Shown piece by piece: positions 8,742 through 18,385 of a stretch of DNA of 64,000 nt (position 1 is the stretch's first letter; each line of letters opens with the position of its first letter). The stretch lies in the NCBI GenBank assembly GCA_027490925.1, contig JAIXXF010000025.1:62001-126000 (forward strand). Direction: 5' to 3'. The DNA comes from Comamonadaceae bacterium. GTDB taxonomy: Bacteria; Pseudomonadota; Gammaproteobacteria; Burkholderiales; Burkholderiaceae_C. Below the pieces are notes generated by a model. That model made no database searches. It saw only the letters and a program-made list of their open reading frames with translations, and was not told where the DNA came from. A program made the position numbers and the translations under genes.

Positions 8742-9482
8742 ATGACCTCACCACACGCCGCCCCCAACGACGCCATCCCCCTGTCCACCGGAGGTGCCCC
8801 CGGCCTCGCATTGGTCCTGGGCACCGGGGGCATCGGCACCGCCCTGGTGAGCGCGCTGCAGGCCAGCGGCCAATTCGCCGAGGTGTTGGCCCTGGGTCGG
8901 GCCACCACGCCAGGGTTCAACGTGACGGAGGAGGACAGCATCGCCCAGGCCGCGGCCTGGGTCGCTGCCCGGCCTCAGCCGTTGGCGCTGCTGGTGCTGG
9001 CCACCGGTTTCTTGCACGGCGAGAGCGGCCAGCCTGAACGCAGCTGGGCCCACTTGACGCCCGCCTACCTGCAGGAGGTGCTGGCCGTGAACACCATCGG
9101 CCCAGCCCTGGTCATGAAGCATTTCTTGCCGCTGCTGCCGCGCCAGGGGCGCTGCGTGGCGGCGTTTTTGTCGGCCCGCGTGGGCAGCATTGGCGACAAC
9201 GCCCTGGGTGGCTGGTACGGCTACCGCGCGTCCAAAGCGGCGCTCAACCAGTTGGTGAAAACCGCCTCGGTGGAGCTGGCCCGGCGGAACAAGCAGGCGG
9301 TGTGCGTGGCTTTGCACCCCGGCACGGTGGACACGGGCTTGTCGCAGCCCTTTGCCAAAACCGGCCTGAACGTGCGCCCCCCCGCCGAGGCCGCGCGGGC
9401 GCTGTGGTCGGTGCTGAGCCAGTTGGATGCCCAGCACACAGGCGGCTTTTTTGACCACCTGGGCCAGCCAGTGCCGTGGTGA
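8742..9482 (+). CDS. Short-chain dehydrogenase/reductase, C-factor (CsgA)-like
   Basis: Single-domain SDR of ~246 residues with a nucleotide-binding motif LGTGGIGTAL and a catalytic YRASK; SARVGSIGDN supplies the usual serine region. The closest known type is the C-factor-like SDR group (HPGTVDTGLS...PF). Substrate is unknown. ATG 8742 is preferred to the in-frame TTG at 8727. It is co-directional with dbpA, 99 bases downstream, but a functional link is not evident. Confidence 0.85.
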   Translation: MTSPHAAPNDAIPLSTGGAPGLALVLGTGGIGTALVSALQASGQFAEVLALGRATTPGFNVTEEDSIAQAAAWVAARPQPLALLVLATGFLHGESGQPERSWAHLTPAYLQEVLAVNTIGPALVMKHFLPLLPRQGRCVAAFLSARVGSIGDNALGGWYGYRASKAALNQLVKTASVELARRNKQAVCVALHPGTVDTGLSQPFAKTGLNVRPPAEAARALWSVLSQLDAQHTGGFFDHLGQPVPW

Positions 9483-9518
9483 CGGGCAACGGTCATAACG
9501 GTCGGTACACGCGCATTC

Positions 9519-9547
9519 AATTCACACGCATTAAATTCACACGCATT
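9519..9547. repeat. Tandem AATTCACACGCATT, two copies
   Basis: The 14-mer occurs at 9519-9532 and 9534-9547, giving a 15-bp period, with a partial copy just upstream (ACACGCGCATTC). It lies in the convergent gap between the SDR gene and gor; function unknown. Confidence 0.8.
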
Positions 9548-9613
9548 CCAGCCACACGTTTGGATATTTCGGTTTTTTTGGCCGAAAACAGGTCTTCACC
9601 CATTCTTTTGAGT

Positions 9614-9671
9614 CAAAACAGGAGCTAGACCACGCCATCATTCGTGTTATTGCTATTTAAAACATAGCAAA
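9614..9671. repeat. Interspersed intergenic repeat, copy A
   Basis: This ~58-bp stretch begins CAAAACAGG and ends with the inverted arms TTGCTAT...ATAGCAA. A related copy lies at 41955-42012, with the same CAAAACAGG start, exactly the same 28-base distance to TGCTAT, and the same arms, although the bases between differ. It is A+T-richer than its surroundings. It looks like a small dispersed repeat; the arms could form a stem-loop. Confidence 0.7.
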
Positions 9672-9689
9672 GACCGCCCTGTGCGGTCT
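9671..9689. terminator. Possible terminator between convergent genes
   Basis: Seven-base arms AGACCGC and GCGGTCT surround a 5-nt loop in the convergent gap between the SDR and gor genes. There is no clear T-tract on either strand, so function as a terminator is uncertain. Confidence 0.4.
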
Positions 9690-9763
9690 GTCTGTCACCA
9701 GCGAGTCGTCGCCGCACCCCTGTTGTGCGCCGCATGTCCCGGGTGCGTCAGCCCCCCAAGCCC

Positions 9764-11137
9764 TCAGCCTGCAGGCCCGACCGGGTCGCGCAGGGTCACA
9801 AACTCCTCGGCCGCCGTGGGGTGGATGCCCAGGGTGCTGTCGAACACGGCTTTGGTCGCGCCGGCCTTCATCGCCACCGCGAAGCCTTGCACCACCTCGC
9901 CCGCGTCGGCGCCGACCATGTGCAGGCCAACCACCCGGTCGCTGGCGTCGTCCACCACCAGTTTCATCAGGGTGCGCTCGGTGCGGCCGCTCAGCGTGTG
10001 CTGCAGCGGCTTGAAGTCGGTGCGGTAGACGCGCACGCGCCCATAATTCTGCCGCGCCTGTGCCTCGGTGTCGCCCACCGTGCCGATGTTGGGGTGGGTG
10101 AACACCGCCGTGGGGATCAGTTCGTAGGACACCGTGCGCGGCGGCTTGCCCGCAGCGGGGCCGAACAGGTGGTCCACCACGGCCATGCCTTCGCTCAGTG
10201 CCACCGGGGTCAGTTGCACCCGCGCCGTCACGTCGCCGATCGCGTGGATGGACGGCACCGAAGTGCGGTGTTGCGCGTCCACCTCTATCGCACCAAGGGC
10301 CGTGAGCCTCACCCCCGCGGCTTCCAGCCCCAACTGGCGGGTGTTGGGCACACGGCCAGTGGCGTACAGCACCGCGTCGGCGGTGAGGACTTCGCCACCG
10401 CGCAGGTGCACCCGCAGCGCGCCCGCTTCGCGCGCCAGGGACGCGACTTCGCTGCTCAGCCTCAAGTCCACCCCGGCTTTGCGCATTTCCGTGGCAATGA
10501 AAGGCCGCACGTCTTGGTCAAAGCCGTTGAGCACCTGCTCGCCCCGGTGCAGCTGCGTGACCTGTGCGCCCAGGCCGTTGAAGATGGAGGCGAACTCGCA
10601 GGCGATGTAGCCGCCGCCCACCACCACCAGCCGCTGCGGGAATGGCGAGAGGTCGAACACCTCGTTGGACGTGATCGCCAGTTCCCCGCCCGGCACGGGC
10701 GGCAGGCTGGGCTGGCCGCCTGTGGCCACCAGGATGTGGCGGGCGGTGAAGCGCTCGGCGCCCACCTGCACGGTGTGTGGGTCCACCAGGCGGGCGTGGC
10801 CGCTGATCAGGCGCACGCCAGCGCCCTGCAGCAACTGCTGGTACACGCCATTGAGCCGGGCGATTTCTTTGGCGCGGTTGGCTTTGAGCCGGTTCCAATT
10901 CAACGTGGGTGCCGCGCCCTCCCACCCAAAGCCGTGCGACGCCTCAAACGCTTCGGCAAAGTGCGCGGCGTAGCTGTAAAGCTTTTTGGGGATGCAGCCC
11001 ACGTTCACGCAGGTGCCCCCGAGCGCGCCGCTCTCGGCCATCGCCACCCGCACGCCGCGTTGCCCAGCCATGCGTGCGGCCCGCACGCCGCCGCTGCCGC
11101 CGCCGATCACGAAAAAGTCAAAGTCAAAAGTGCTCAT
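9764..11137 (-). CDS. gor: Glutathione-disulfide reductase
   Basis: FAD-dependent NADPH oxidoreductase of 457 residues that keeps glutathione reduced in the cytoplasm. It has the FAD motif GGGSGGVRAA near residue 12, the redox disulfide GGTCVNVGCIPKK (Cys43, Cys48), the NADPH motif VVVGGGYIACEFA, and the C-terminal HPTAAEE with the catalytic His near residue 439. Related class I oxidoreductases (dihydrolipoamide dehydrogenase, mercuric reductase) share the fold, but VNVGCIPKK and AAEEFVTL fit glutathione reductase best. Confidence 0.93.
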   Translation of the reverse strand: MSTFDFDFFVIGGGSGGVRAARMAGQRGVRVAMAESGALGGTCVNVGCIPKKLYSYAAHFAEAFEASHGFGWEGAAPTLNWNRLKANRAKEIARLNGVYQQLLQGAGVRLISGHARLVDPHTVQVGAERFTARHILVATGGQPSLPPVPGGELAITSNEVFDLSPFPQRLVVVGGGYIACEFASIFNGLGAQVTQLHRGEQVLNGFDQDVRPFIATEMRKAGVDLRLSSEVASLAREAGALRVHLRGGEVLTADAVLYATGRVPNTRQLGLEAAGVRLTALGAIEVDAQHRTSVPSIHAIGDVTARVQLTPVALSEGMAVVDHLFGPAAGKPPRTVSYELIPTAVFTHPNIGTVGDTEAQARQNYGRVRVYRTDFKPLQHTLSGRTERTLMKLVVDDASDRVVGLHMVGADAGEVVQGFAVAMKAGATKAVFDSTLGIHPTAAEEFVTLRDPVGPAG

Positions 11138-11415
11138 GGGGTGAAGGTAGGTTGGAGGTAGGGTGGAAGTGAAGTGGAAGTGGGGTGGCGTTCAGGTGTT
11201 GGGTGTGCATGGGTGGCGACGGTGTGCTGCGGGTTGGCCTGGGTGCCGTGTCACGGGTCACCCACCTGCAGTGCGGGCACCACACCCCAGGCCGCAGCAT
11301 GCCCGCAACCCGGTGGCCGTGCCAGGGGCGGGCCATTTGGCGGGCTTTGGTTGGAAGCGGCTTCACTGGGCGCGGTTTCACAGTCCCGCAACATTGGCAG
11401 GTCAGCATCGCCTCC

Positions 11416-12738
11416 ATGAAAGTCACCATCGTGGGCAGCGGGTATGTGGGGTTGGTCACGGGCGCTTGCCTGGCCGATATGGGCAACCATGTGGTGTGTT
11501 TGGACATCGACGCGGCCAAGGTCGATCTGCTGAATGCGGGCGGGCTGCCCATCCACGAGCCCGGATTGTTGGAGGTGGTGCAGCGCAACATGGCGGGTGG
11601 CCGTTTGCAGTTCACCACCGACCGGCAGCTGGCGGTGAGCCACGGCACCTTGCAGTTCATCGCGGTGGGCACGCCGCCCGGCGAAGACGGCTCGGCCGAC
11701 CTGCAGTACGTGCTTGCGGCGGCCCGCGACATCGGCCGGGGCATGACCGACTACAAGGTCATCATCAACAAAAGCACCGTGCCGGTGGGCACCGGTGACC
11801 GGGTGCGCGCGGTGATCGAGGCCGAGCACGCCCAGCGAGGCGTCCGCTTGGACTTTGCGGTGGTCTCCAACCCGGAGTTTCTCAAAGAAGGCGCGGCCAT
11901 GGCCGACTTCATGCGGCCCGACCGGGTGGTGCTGGGCGTGGAAGACGAGCGCGCCATGCTGCTGATGAAAGCGCTGTACTCGCCTTTCGTGCGCAGCCGC
12001 GACCGCACGTTCGTGATGGACGTCCGCAGCGCCGAGTTCACCAAGTACGCGGCCAACGCGATGCTGGCCACCCGCATCAGTTTCATGAACGAGCTGTCGC
12101 GGTTGTCCGAGGCCCTGGGGGCCGACATCGAGCTGGTGCGCCAGGGCCTGGGTGCCGACCCCCGCATTGGCCCGCAATTCCTCTACGCAGGCACGGGCTA
12201 TGGCGGCTCGTGCTTCCCGAAAGACATCCAAGCCCTGGCCCGCATGGGCGAGGACGCGGGCCTGCCCTTGCGCATCATCGCGGCGGTGGAGGCGGTCAAC
12301 ACCGCGCAAAAGCGCGTGCTGGTTGAGAAGATCGCCACCCGCTACGGCGACGATCTGACCGGCCTGACCTTCGCCCTGTGGGGCTTGGCGTTCAAACCCG
12401 AAACCGATGACATGCGCGAAGCGCCCAGCCAGGTCATCGTACAAGAGTTGGTGCGGCGCGGGGCCCAGGTGCGAGCCTACGACCCCGTGGCCGGGGCCGC
12501 GGCGCAGCGGGTCATGGGCGGCCTGCCCGGCTTCAGTCTATGCGACACCGCAATACAGGCCACCCAGGGCGCGCACGCGCTGGTGATCGCGACCGAGTGG
12601 CGCGAGTTCCGTTCGCCCGATTTCGATGCGCTGGCCAGTGCCTTGCACGACCGCACCATCTTTGATGGCCGCAACCTTTACACGCCCGCGCTGGTGCGCG
12701 CGTCGGGCTTGACCTACCACTCTGTCGGCCGTCCCTGA
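11416..12738 (+). CDS. ugd: UDP-glucose 6-dehydrogenase
   Basis: Enzyme of 440 residues that oxidises UDP-glucose to UDP-glucuronate with two NAD+. The N-terminal Rossmann motif is [17 protein letters not shown] includes the conserved Lys210 and [10 protein letters not shown] carries the catalytic Cys266. ATG 11416 starts exactly at the Rossmann strand and is preferred to upstream in-frame codons. UDP-glucuronate could feed capsule, lipid A modification or glycolipid synthesis; the GT4 gene at 16.9-18.2 kb is a possible consumer (inference). Confidence 0.95.
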   Translation: MKVTIVGSGYVGLVTGACLADMGNHVVCLDIDAAKVDLLNAGGLPIHEPGLLEVVQRNMAGGRLQFTTDRQLAVSHGTLQFIAVGTPPGEDGSADLQYVLAAARDIGRGMTDYKVIINKSTVPVGTGDRVRAVIEAEHAQRGVRLDFAVVSNPEFLKEGAAMADFMRPDRVVLGVEDERAMLLMKALYSPFVRSRDRTFVMDVRSAEFTKYAANAMLATRISFMNELSRLSEALGADIELVRQGLGADPRIGPQFLYAGTGYGGSCFPKDIQALARMGEDAGLPLRIIAAVEAVNTAQKRVLVEKIATRYGDDLTGLTFALWGLAFKPETDDMREAPSQVIVQELVRRGAQVRAYDPVAGAAAQRVMGGLPGFSLCDTAIQATQGAHALVIATEWREFRSPDFDALASALHDRTIFDGRNLYTPALVRASGLTYHSVGRP

Positions 12739-12829
12739 CCGGGCCCGCGTGGGCGAACCCCTGCACACCGCGCAAAGACCCGCTGCCTCGCACCGACGAA
12801 TCAACGCTCTGCCAAGCCGCCTTCCCACC

Positions 12830-14110
12830 ATGCCTTCCGACACGGCCGAGCACGGCATGCCACCGGGTTTTCACCGGCTGATTGCCGCGCAGTTCTTCTC
12901 GGCCCTGGCCGACAACGCCCTGCTGATTTTGGCCATCGCGCTGTTGCACGCCCAGAGCGAGCCACTCTGGTGGGTGCCGCTGCTCAAGTTCTGTTTCACG
13001 CTGGCCTATGTGGTGCTGGCCCCGTTCGCGGGCCCGCTGGCCGACGCCCGGCCCAAAGCGCGGTGGATGGCGTGGACGAACGGTCTCAAGGCGTTGGGTC
13101 TGGTGGCGCTGCTGCTGGGTCTGCACCCGCTGGCGGCTTTTGTGGTGGTGGGCACCGGTGCGGCGCTGTATGCGCCCGCCAAATATGGCCTGGTCACCGA
13201 ACTGGTGGGCCCCCGGCGCTTGGTGGCGGCCAATGGGTGGATCGAGGTGGCGGCGGTCATGGCGGTGCTGTTGGGCACATTGATCGGTGGCCTGTTGGTC
13301 AGCGTGCCCGTGCTGGACGCGTTTCGCCGCCTGGGCAGTGGTCAGCCATTGCACGCCGCCATGGTCTGCGTGCTGGGGCTGTACGGCGTGGCCGCCGCGC
13401 TGAACCGGGGCCTGCCCGACAGCGGCGCCCGGTACGCCGCCGCCAGCACACGGGTGCCCACCCTGGTGCGCGAGTTCTGGGTTGCCAACCGCCAGCTGTG
13501 GGCCGACCCCTTGGGCGGTTTGTCGCTTGCCGTCACCACACTGTTCTGGGGCGTGGGGGCGATGATGCAATTCGCTGTGCTGCGCTGGGCCGAGTCTGCC
13601 TTGGGCTACCCGTTGTCCGCTGCGAGCCAATTGCAGGCGGTGGTGGCCGTGGGTGTGGTGGTGGGCGCGGTGGCGGTGGGCAACTGGGTGCCTCTGGGCC
13701 GCGCGGTACGGGTGTTGCCCGCAGGGGTTGCCTTGGGGCTGTTGCTGCCGGTGCTGGCCAGCGTCAACACGGTGTGGCTGGCGGTGCCGTTGCTGGTGCT
13801 CATTGGCGTGGTCGGCGGCGTGCTGGTGGTGCCGATGAACGCCCTGCTGCAGCACCGGGGGGCGGTGCTGCTGAGCGCGGGCCGCTCGATCGCTGTGCAG
13901 AACTTCAATGAGAACCTCAGCATTCTGGTGCTGCTGGGAGGATATGCCGCGCTGCTGGCGGCCGACTTGTCCATCACCACTGTGATGTGGCTGTCTGGCT
14001 TGGCCATCGCTGGGTTGGTGGCGGCATTGATCGGGCGGGAGCGGCTATTGGCCCGTCAAGTACGTCAGACTCCCCAATCACATCCAGCGAGGCCATCGCA
14101 ACTTCAGTGA
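12830..14110 (+). CDS. lplT: Major facilitator family transporter, lysophospholipid transporter LplT-like
   Basis: Twelve-segment inner-membrane protein of ~426 residues. The N-terminal FFSALADNALL and ALYAPAKYGLVTELVGP, and the later VPMNALLQHRG and AVQNFNENLS, are LplT hallmarks. LplT flips lysophospholipids to the inner leaflet for re-acylation by Aas, which is not in the window. ATG 12830 is chosen because upstream residues are not membrane-like. It lies 91 bases after ugd on the same strand. Confidence 0.88.
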   Translation: MPSDTAEHGMPPGFHRLIAAQFFSALADNALLILAIALLHAQSEPLWWVPLLKFCFTLAYVVLAPFAGPLADARPKARWMAWTNGLKALGLVALLLGLHPLAAFVVVGTGAALYAPAKYGLVTELVGPRRLVAANGWIEVAAVMAVLLGTLIGGLLVSVPVLDAFRRLGSGQPLHAAMVCVLGLYGVAAALNRGLPDSGARYAAASTRVPTLVREFWVANRQLWADPLGGLSLAVTTLFWGVGAMMQFAVLRWAESALGYPLSAASQLQAVVAVGVVVGAVAVGNWVPLGRAVRVLPAGVALGLLLPVLASVNTVWLAVPLLVLIGVVGGVLVVPMNALLQHRGAVLLSAGRSIAVQNFNENLSILVLLGGYAALLAADLSITTVMWLSGLAIAGLVAALIGRERLLARQVRQTPQSHPARPSQLQ

Positions 14111-14526
14111 CTTGGAGCCGTTGATCATCAAGCGGCATTAATTTGCATCAATTTGCATCAATTGGCCGGAATGACGCTATTGCAAAATGATGCCATTTCA
14201 TTTTCTCGGTGATTGGCCACCGTAGAACTCATCACCTTCGCAGTGCCACCCTACAACTGCAGCGGTGTTTGCCCGAGGTAAGTTCCTTTGTGTCGACACA
14301 AAATTGACGATGGACTGATCTGCCTCTTTGAACATGCCCATCAATCTGCTCACACGTTACAGGTGCGAGTTCAATCGTTGCCGACTGATGCGCCATGGCG
14401 TTTTCATGTGTGCGGTTTTATGTCTGCGGTCTCCCCAAAATCAACGTTTTCCCTCCTTTGGGCAGCCAAATTGTGGCGCCCTGCGTCGTTGCGATTTCCA
14501 GCTGCTGGTGGACTTTGTTGAGGGCG
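14111..14526. other. Gene-free gap, A+T-richer, between lplT and hipA
   Basis: About 416 bases without a credible gene. It contains a 10-bp tandem duplication ATTTGCATCA (14141-14160) and a perfect 16-bp palindrome TTTGTGTCGACACAAA (14287-14302). The drop in G+C compared with flanking genes begins here and continues through hipBA, marking the left edge of a probable acquired segment. The two genes bordering it are convergent. Confidence 0.6.
14287..14302. promoter_or_regulatory. 16-bp perfect palindrome
   Basis: TTTGTGTCGACACAAA is fully self-complementary and lies between the ends of lplT and hipA. It resembles a dimeric regulator site in form, but no promoter or gene start is adjacent, so its role is unknown. 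Confidence 0.35.
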
Positions 14527-15909
14527 CTATCGCTGAAAGTCCCGCAGCGTCTTCTCGAGCCTTTGAGATGCAATTTGGTCCAGCCTCCGAATGGCTCCTT
14601 CCAGATACGTCATGTCTTTTTCAGAGGCACTGAACTTCTCGAAAAACGGCTTCCATGCGCGAGCTGCAAGCCAGACCTCATGCAGGGCCCTTAGCGCTTC
14701 CACTCGGCTCGGAAAATACACCGCCCAGTGGGTCATCAGGTTGTCCAAGGTCGCTAACCTGCCCCTGTCCCCAACCTCCAAGTGCAGCATTCGTTCCTGT
14801 GCGACAACGCTCATGGGAAGTACGTCATAGAGCGGGCTGAGGGTCCAGCCTTTGGCAGCTGCTTGGTACAGAAAGCCGTGATTGCGCAAGTGGTCATCCG
14901 TATTCGTGACGAAGATATTGAGCGCTTGCCGCTTGAACAACTCACGCAAGTCACGTGCGAGGTATCTTGGGAGCGCTCGTGCTCGCATTTGCTCTGCCAG
15001 CGCCTTGTATGAACTTCGTATTGCTTCATGCTCATCGATGCCCATGAGTGTGAGTGCCGAGCAGAAGCCGATACGACCTTCGACAAGCTGCCGGCCTGGA
15101 GGCCCCTCCGCTGGCTCCCAACTTTCTTTGCCGGGGTCAGGAACTGTCCCAGGCTCTGCCCAGTAGCGGTCGAATCGCCGGATGAACAGCACCTTGGCAT
15201 CGCGTACCTGCTTGACCTCCACGGGGGGGACACGAAGCCCCGCAGCACGCGCAAGCTCCAATGCGCCAGCTTCGAGGACAGCGTTACAAGCGCGGTCTGA
15301 CTTGGATGGGAACTTGGCGAGCCAGAGAACACCGTCATCGGTGCGCACGGAAGCCTTAGGACGCGCGCCGCCGGCGCTGCCAAGGCTTCCAAAGTAGATG
15401 GCGAGGTCTTCCCCGACGTATTCCTCATTCTCGATGCGGTCCGCTGCCTCCATAAGGCGCGCCAGGTCCATCTCGGCGGACACCGGTGCCGTAGCCTCGG
15501 AATCCCGCGCGCGGCGCACATCCAGGGCGCCCACCCGGTCTGAGCCCGCTTCCAGGAGGTAGGCCACTTCTGGCAGCTTGTTTACGGCCACCCTGAGCTT
15601 GTTTTCAATGACCCTGCGCCCCCAGGCATCTGGGGCTGCGTCCCGGATGCCTCCGAACTCTGTGAGTCCAGCCAAGACAAAACGCTTGGCCCCACCCTCC
15701 TCATCCTTCAGCCGCAAGGCGACGGGGTCCACCTCGACGGCATAGGGTCGCTGCACATAGCGCTTGCCATAAACGAAGACAGGCTGTGTGGTGTTCACAC
15801 CTTCGAGCGAACCGGCCGGCACGAAGTTGGTGCCACCCCCATCCGTCACGTGCGCAAACACGAAAACATCATTCGGAGGACGGGCATAGGGGTTGTGTTC
15901 AGAAGTCAT
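14527..15909 (-). CDS. hipA: HipA-family serine/threonine kinase toxin
   Basis: Toxin kinase of 460 residues. E. coli HipA phosphorylates glutamyl-tRNA synthetase and causes growth arrest; the target here is unknown. Visible motifs are the N-terminal strand-rich region, the family loop LGSAGGARPKA (about 175), WLAKFPSK with the nucleotide-contacting Lys, the catalytic loop NTDDHLRNHGF and LSPLYDVLP where the metal-binding Asp sits. The ATG overlaps the end of the antitoxin gene by 11 bases, indicating translational coupling. Base composition is less G+C-rich than the neighbours, consistent with horizontal transfer. Confidence 0.9.
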   Translation of the reverse strand: MTSEHNPYARPPNDVFVFAHVTDGGGTNFVPAGSLEGVNTTQPVFVYGKRYVQRPYAVEVDPVALRLKDEEGGAKRFVLAGLTEFGGIRDAAPDAWGRRVIENKLRVAVNKLPEVAYLLEAGSDRVGALDVRRARDSEATAPVSAEMDLARLMEAADRIENEEYVGEDLAIYFGSLGSAGGARPKASVRTDDGVLWLAKFPSKSDRACNAVLEAGALELARAAGLRVPPVEVKQVRDAKVLFIRRFDRYWAEPGTVPDPGKESWEPAEGPPGRQLVEGRIGFCSALTLMGIDEHEAIRSSYKALAEQMRARALPRYLARDLRELFKRQALNIFVTNTDDHLRNHGFLYQAAAKGWTLSPLYDVLPMSVVAQERMLHLEVGDRGRLATLDNLMTHWAVYFPSRVEALRALHEVWLAARAWKPFFEKFSASEKDMTYLEGAIRRLDQIASQRLEKTLRDFQR

Positions 15910-16351
15910 ACGGGTCCTTGTTGGCCTTTCGCGTGCCGATCACTTCAGAAGATGGCCCAACATCAGACCCGGACGTCGCCTTGCCCCCGTTTTGAGAACC
16001 ATGAGTGGCGTCCTCGCCCTTGCGTCGCCCAGCGCTTGTTTTTGGCTTGTAGACGCGGTGGACGCGGGGAGCTTCATTGAAGACACGCACGGCGGCCGAC
16101 TTGTTGGTGAGCAAGCCAACCAAGGTCAGCTCCGGCTCCAAGGCGTGCAAGTAACGCAGAACCTGCGAGAGCGTGCGGCTTTCGTCCCCTTGCTCCAGCA
16201 ATACCGCAGTGGACCGAGCAACACCGGCACGCGCAGCCGCATCACTCTGTGTCATGCCGCGCGCAATTCGCAGTGTGCGCAGCTGCGAGCCAATCTTCTC
16301 TGCTTCTTTCATACGGGCTTCAGGCGTTCGGAGTGATTCGTCGTATTTCAT
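15899..16351 (-). CDS. hipB: HipB-type antitoxin, XRE-family DNA-binding protein
   Basis: Protein of 150 residues with an XRE helix-turn-helix at about residues 18-75 (LRTLRIARGMTQSDAAARAG) and a hydrophilic tail of about 70 residues. HipB proteins bind and neutralise HipA and repress their own operon. The tail is longer than in E. coli HipB (88 residues in total) and is basic and Gly/Ser-rich. ATG 16351 has GGAG five bases upstream. A 10-bp inverted repeat ~85 bases upstream may be its operator. Confidence 0.9.
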   Translation of the reverse strand: MKYDESLRTPEARMKEAEKIGSQLRTLRIARGMTQSDAAARAGVARSTAVLLEQGDESRTLSQVLRYLHALEPELTLVGLLTNKSAAVRVFNEAPRVHRVYKPKTSAGRRKGEDATHGSQNGGKATSGSDVGPSSEVIGTRKANKDPYDF

Positions 16352-16935
16352 AGGTTCTCCGGGAACGTGTAGCCTTGATCCAAAAGATGCTGACTGGTCG
16401 GGTCACGCCATGGCGCAGATGGACTTGTCCGTTATCGCAGTCTTTGGGTGATTCAAAGACTGCAATTACGGTCATTTTTTCACTGAATCCGATGCCAGTC
16501 AAGGCAAGTCCAGAGATTTCAATGACGCCAATCGCGATCCGATCGCCACACAAGGACGGCGATTGGCAACACGGACTCTGTTTCCCACACGGTCATACCC
16601 AAGTTCTGGCTCTAACCAAATGAAGAAAATGGGGCCGTGGAGGACCGGCACTGTTGGCCTCGTCCTCATCCCAAGAGGCAGGGATTTCCACGTAAGGCGC
16701 ATACGCCTGCGGTGCGCTCTCAGGGAGTTCACATTCAAAAGCACATCGCAGATGGTGTGCGATGTCCCCCACCGAGTCCCTAGACGCAATCAGACATCGA
16801 GACTCGGGGTGGAAATGCTCTGAGCTTCAGTTTATGACGGTAGTTTCTTAAAAAGCGCAGGCACGGTGGCCTGGGGCCAGACAATCAGGTGCGGCGCCGC
16901 CATCCGCCGCCCGACGACCGACACCCAACACCAAT
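16352..16935. other. Gene-free gap upstream of hipB
   Basis: About 584 bases with no gene I can support. It should contain the hipBA promoter. It carries two perfect inverted repeats: GCAGTCTTTG/CAAAGACTGC (16437-16463) and ACATCGCA/TGCGATGT (16743-16765). Short open frames exist on both strands but have no recognisable features. Confidence 0.5.
16437..16463. promoter_or_regulatory. Inverted repeat, candidate hipBA operator
   Basis: Ten-base arms GCAGTCTTTG and CAAAGACTGC match perfectly around a 7-base spacer, 86 bases upstream of the hipB start. HipB-type antitoxins bind palindromes upstream of their own genes. The sequence is not the E. coli HipB consensus, so assignment rests on position and symmetry. 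Confidence 0.45.
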
Positions 16936-18165
16936 TCACCAACCCTGAACAGGCCCTTCGATCAGCACAGACGGCGGTGCCAGCTCGGCGCGGCGCACCA
17001 CGTCCAGCAGGGTGTGCTCCACCTGGGCGACCACCCGGTCCCAGCCCAGACCCAACGCGGTGTGCCGGGCCTGTTCCCCCAAGGCCCGCACCAAGCCGTG
17101 GTTGGCTGCCAAAGAGCAGGCCTGGGACACGAAGTCGGCGCTGTCGTCAAAGCGCGCCAGCAGCCCGTTGTGGCCGTGGCGAATGTATTCGGCCGCGGCC
17201 GCGTAGTCGTAGGCCAGTACCGCCAGCCCGCTGGCCAGGGCTTCGGTGGTGACGTTGCCAAAAGTCTCGGTGGTGCTGGGGAACAAAAACACGTCGGCCG
17301 ACGCGTAGTGCGCGGCCAGGTCAGGGCCCAGTTGGGTGCCTGCGAACACGGCAGTGGGGCAACGCGCCTGCAAGGCCTTGCGCTCGGGCCCGTCGCCAAC
17401 GATCACCAGACGGCTGTCGGGCGTGGTGCGTTGTAAGGCCTCAAACGCCGCCACGGTGGTGACCAGGTTCTTCTCGGCCGCGAGCCGACCGACCGACAGC
17501 ACCACCCGGGTGTGTTCGGTCGCACCCCACAGGCGACGCAGTTCATTGCTGCGCTGGGCCGGGTTGAACAGCGCGGTGTCCACGCCGCGAGCGGCCACCT
17601 GCAGGTGCTCAAAACCGTGGGCCTTCAGGGTTTGGCGCAGGCTTTCGGTCGGCACAAAGGTGCAGCGGGTCTGGTTGTGCAGCTTGCGCAGGTAGGCCAC
17701 GATGGGCCGGTGCAGCCAGCCCACGCCGTAGTGTTGGCTGTAAGCGTGGAAGTTGGTGCGGAAGTCGGACGTCACCGGCAACTTAAGACGCTTGGCGGCC
17801 TGCAACGCTGACCAGCCCAGTGGCCCCTCGGTGACGATGTGGACCAGATCGGGCCGGTGCAAGGACCACAGCGAGACCAAGGCTTTCTTTGACGGCACGC
17901 CCATCTTCAGGTGCGGGTAGCGCGGGATAGGCAAGCCGCGCATCAGCACTTCGTGGAAGCGGGGATCGGCACTGGCGTCGTCGGCCCGGTCGGCCTTGTC
18001 TTGCCGTGGGCGGATGAGTTGCACGCTGTGCTGGCGCGCCCGCAGGCCCGCGACCAGTTTGGCAATGGTGAGCGCCACGCCGTTGACTTCGGGTGGGTAG
18101 GTTTCGGTGACCACTGCCAGCCGGAGCGGGCGGTGGGCAGGGTGGCAAATTTCAACGTTAAGCAT
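16936..18165 (-). CDS. Glycosyltransferase family 4, glycolipid-type
   Basis: GT-B glycosyltransferase of ~409 residues. The N-terminal TETYPPEVNGVALT and the C-terminal VLSVGRLAAEKN, VGDGPER and FPSTTETFGNVTTEALASG are typical of the GT4 branch of diacylglycerol glucosyl-, glucuronosyl- and mannosyl-transferases (MgtA/PimB-like). The donor sugar cannot be read from sequence; UDP-glucuronate from ugd is one candidate. ATG 18165 is preceded by GGAG at seven bases. It is divergent from the membrane protein gene at 18386. Confidence 0.88.
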   Translation of the reverse strand: MLNVEICHPAHRPLRLAVVTETYPPEVNGVALTIAKLVAGLRARQHSVQLIRPRQDKADRADDASADPRFHEVLMRGLPIPRYPHLKMGVPSKKALVSLWSLHRPDLVHIVTEGPLGWSALQAAKRLKLPVTSDFRTNFHAYSQHYGVGWLHRPIVAYLRKLHNQTRCTFVPTESLRQTLKAHGFEHLQVAARGVDTALFNPAQRSNELRRLWGATEHTRVVLSVGRLAAEKNLVTTVAAFEALQRTTPDSRLVIVGDGPERKALQARCPTAVFAGTQLGPDLAAHYASADVFLFPSTTETFGNVTTEALASGLAVLAYDYAAAAEYIRHGHNGLLARFDDSADFVSQACSLAANHGLVRALGEQARHTALGLGWDRVVAQVEHTLLDVVRRAELAPPSVLIEGPVQGW

Positions 18166-18385
18166 GGGGGGACTCCCAACCGTGGGTCTGCCGATATTGA
18201 CCGCGCTGTGTGTCGATCGCATGGCAAGTGCGTGGCAATCTGGTGGCCGTGGTGTGGCCGCAGTGTTGCATTCGCGTGGCGCTACCGAGTCGGGGGCCCG
18301 CGTCATCGAAATGACATGCGCACTCGGCAACATCTCGGCCACCGGTGGCGCCCCTAGCCGACCGTGTGCCCAACCAGGAGCCGAT

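Noticed and set aside
16320-16823. Small open frames on both strands upstream of hipB
   Set aside because: They overlap each other and the hipBA regulatory region, have no good ribosome sites and no recognisable sequence.
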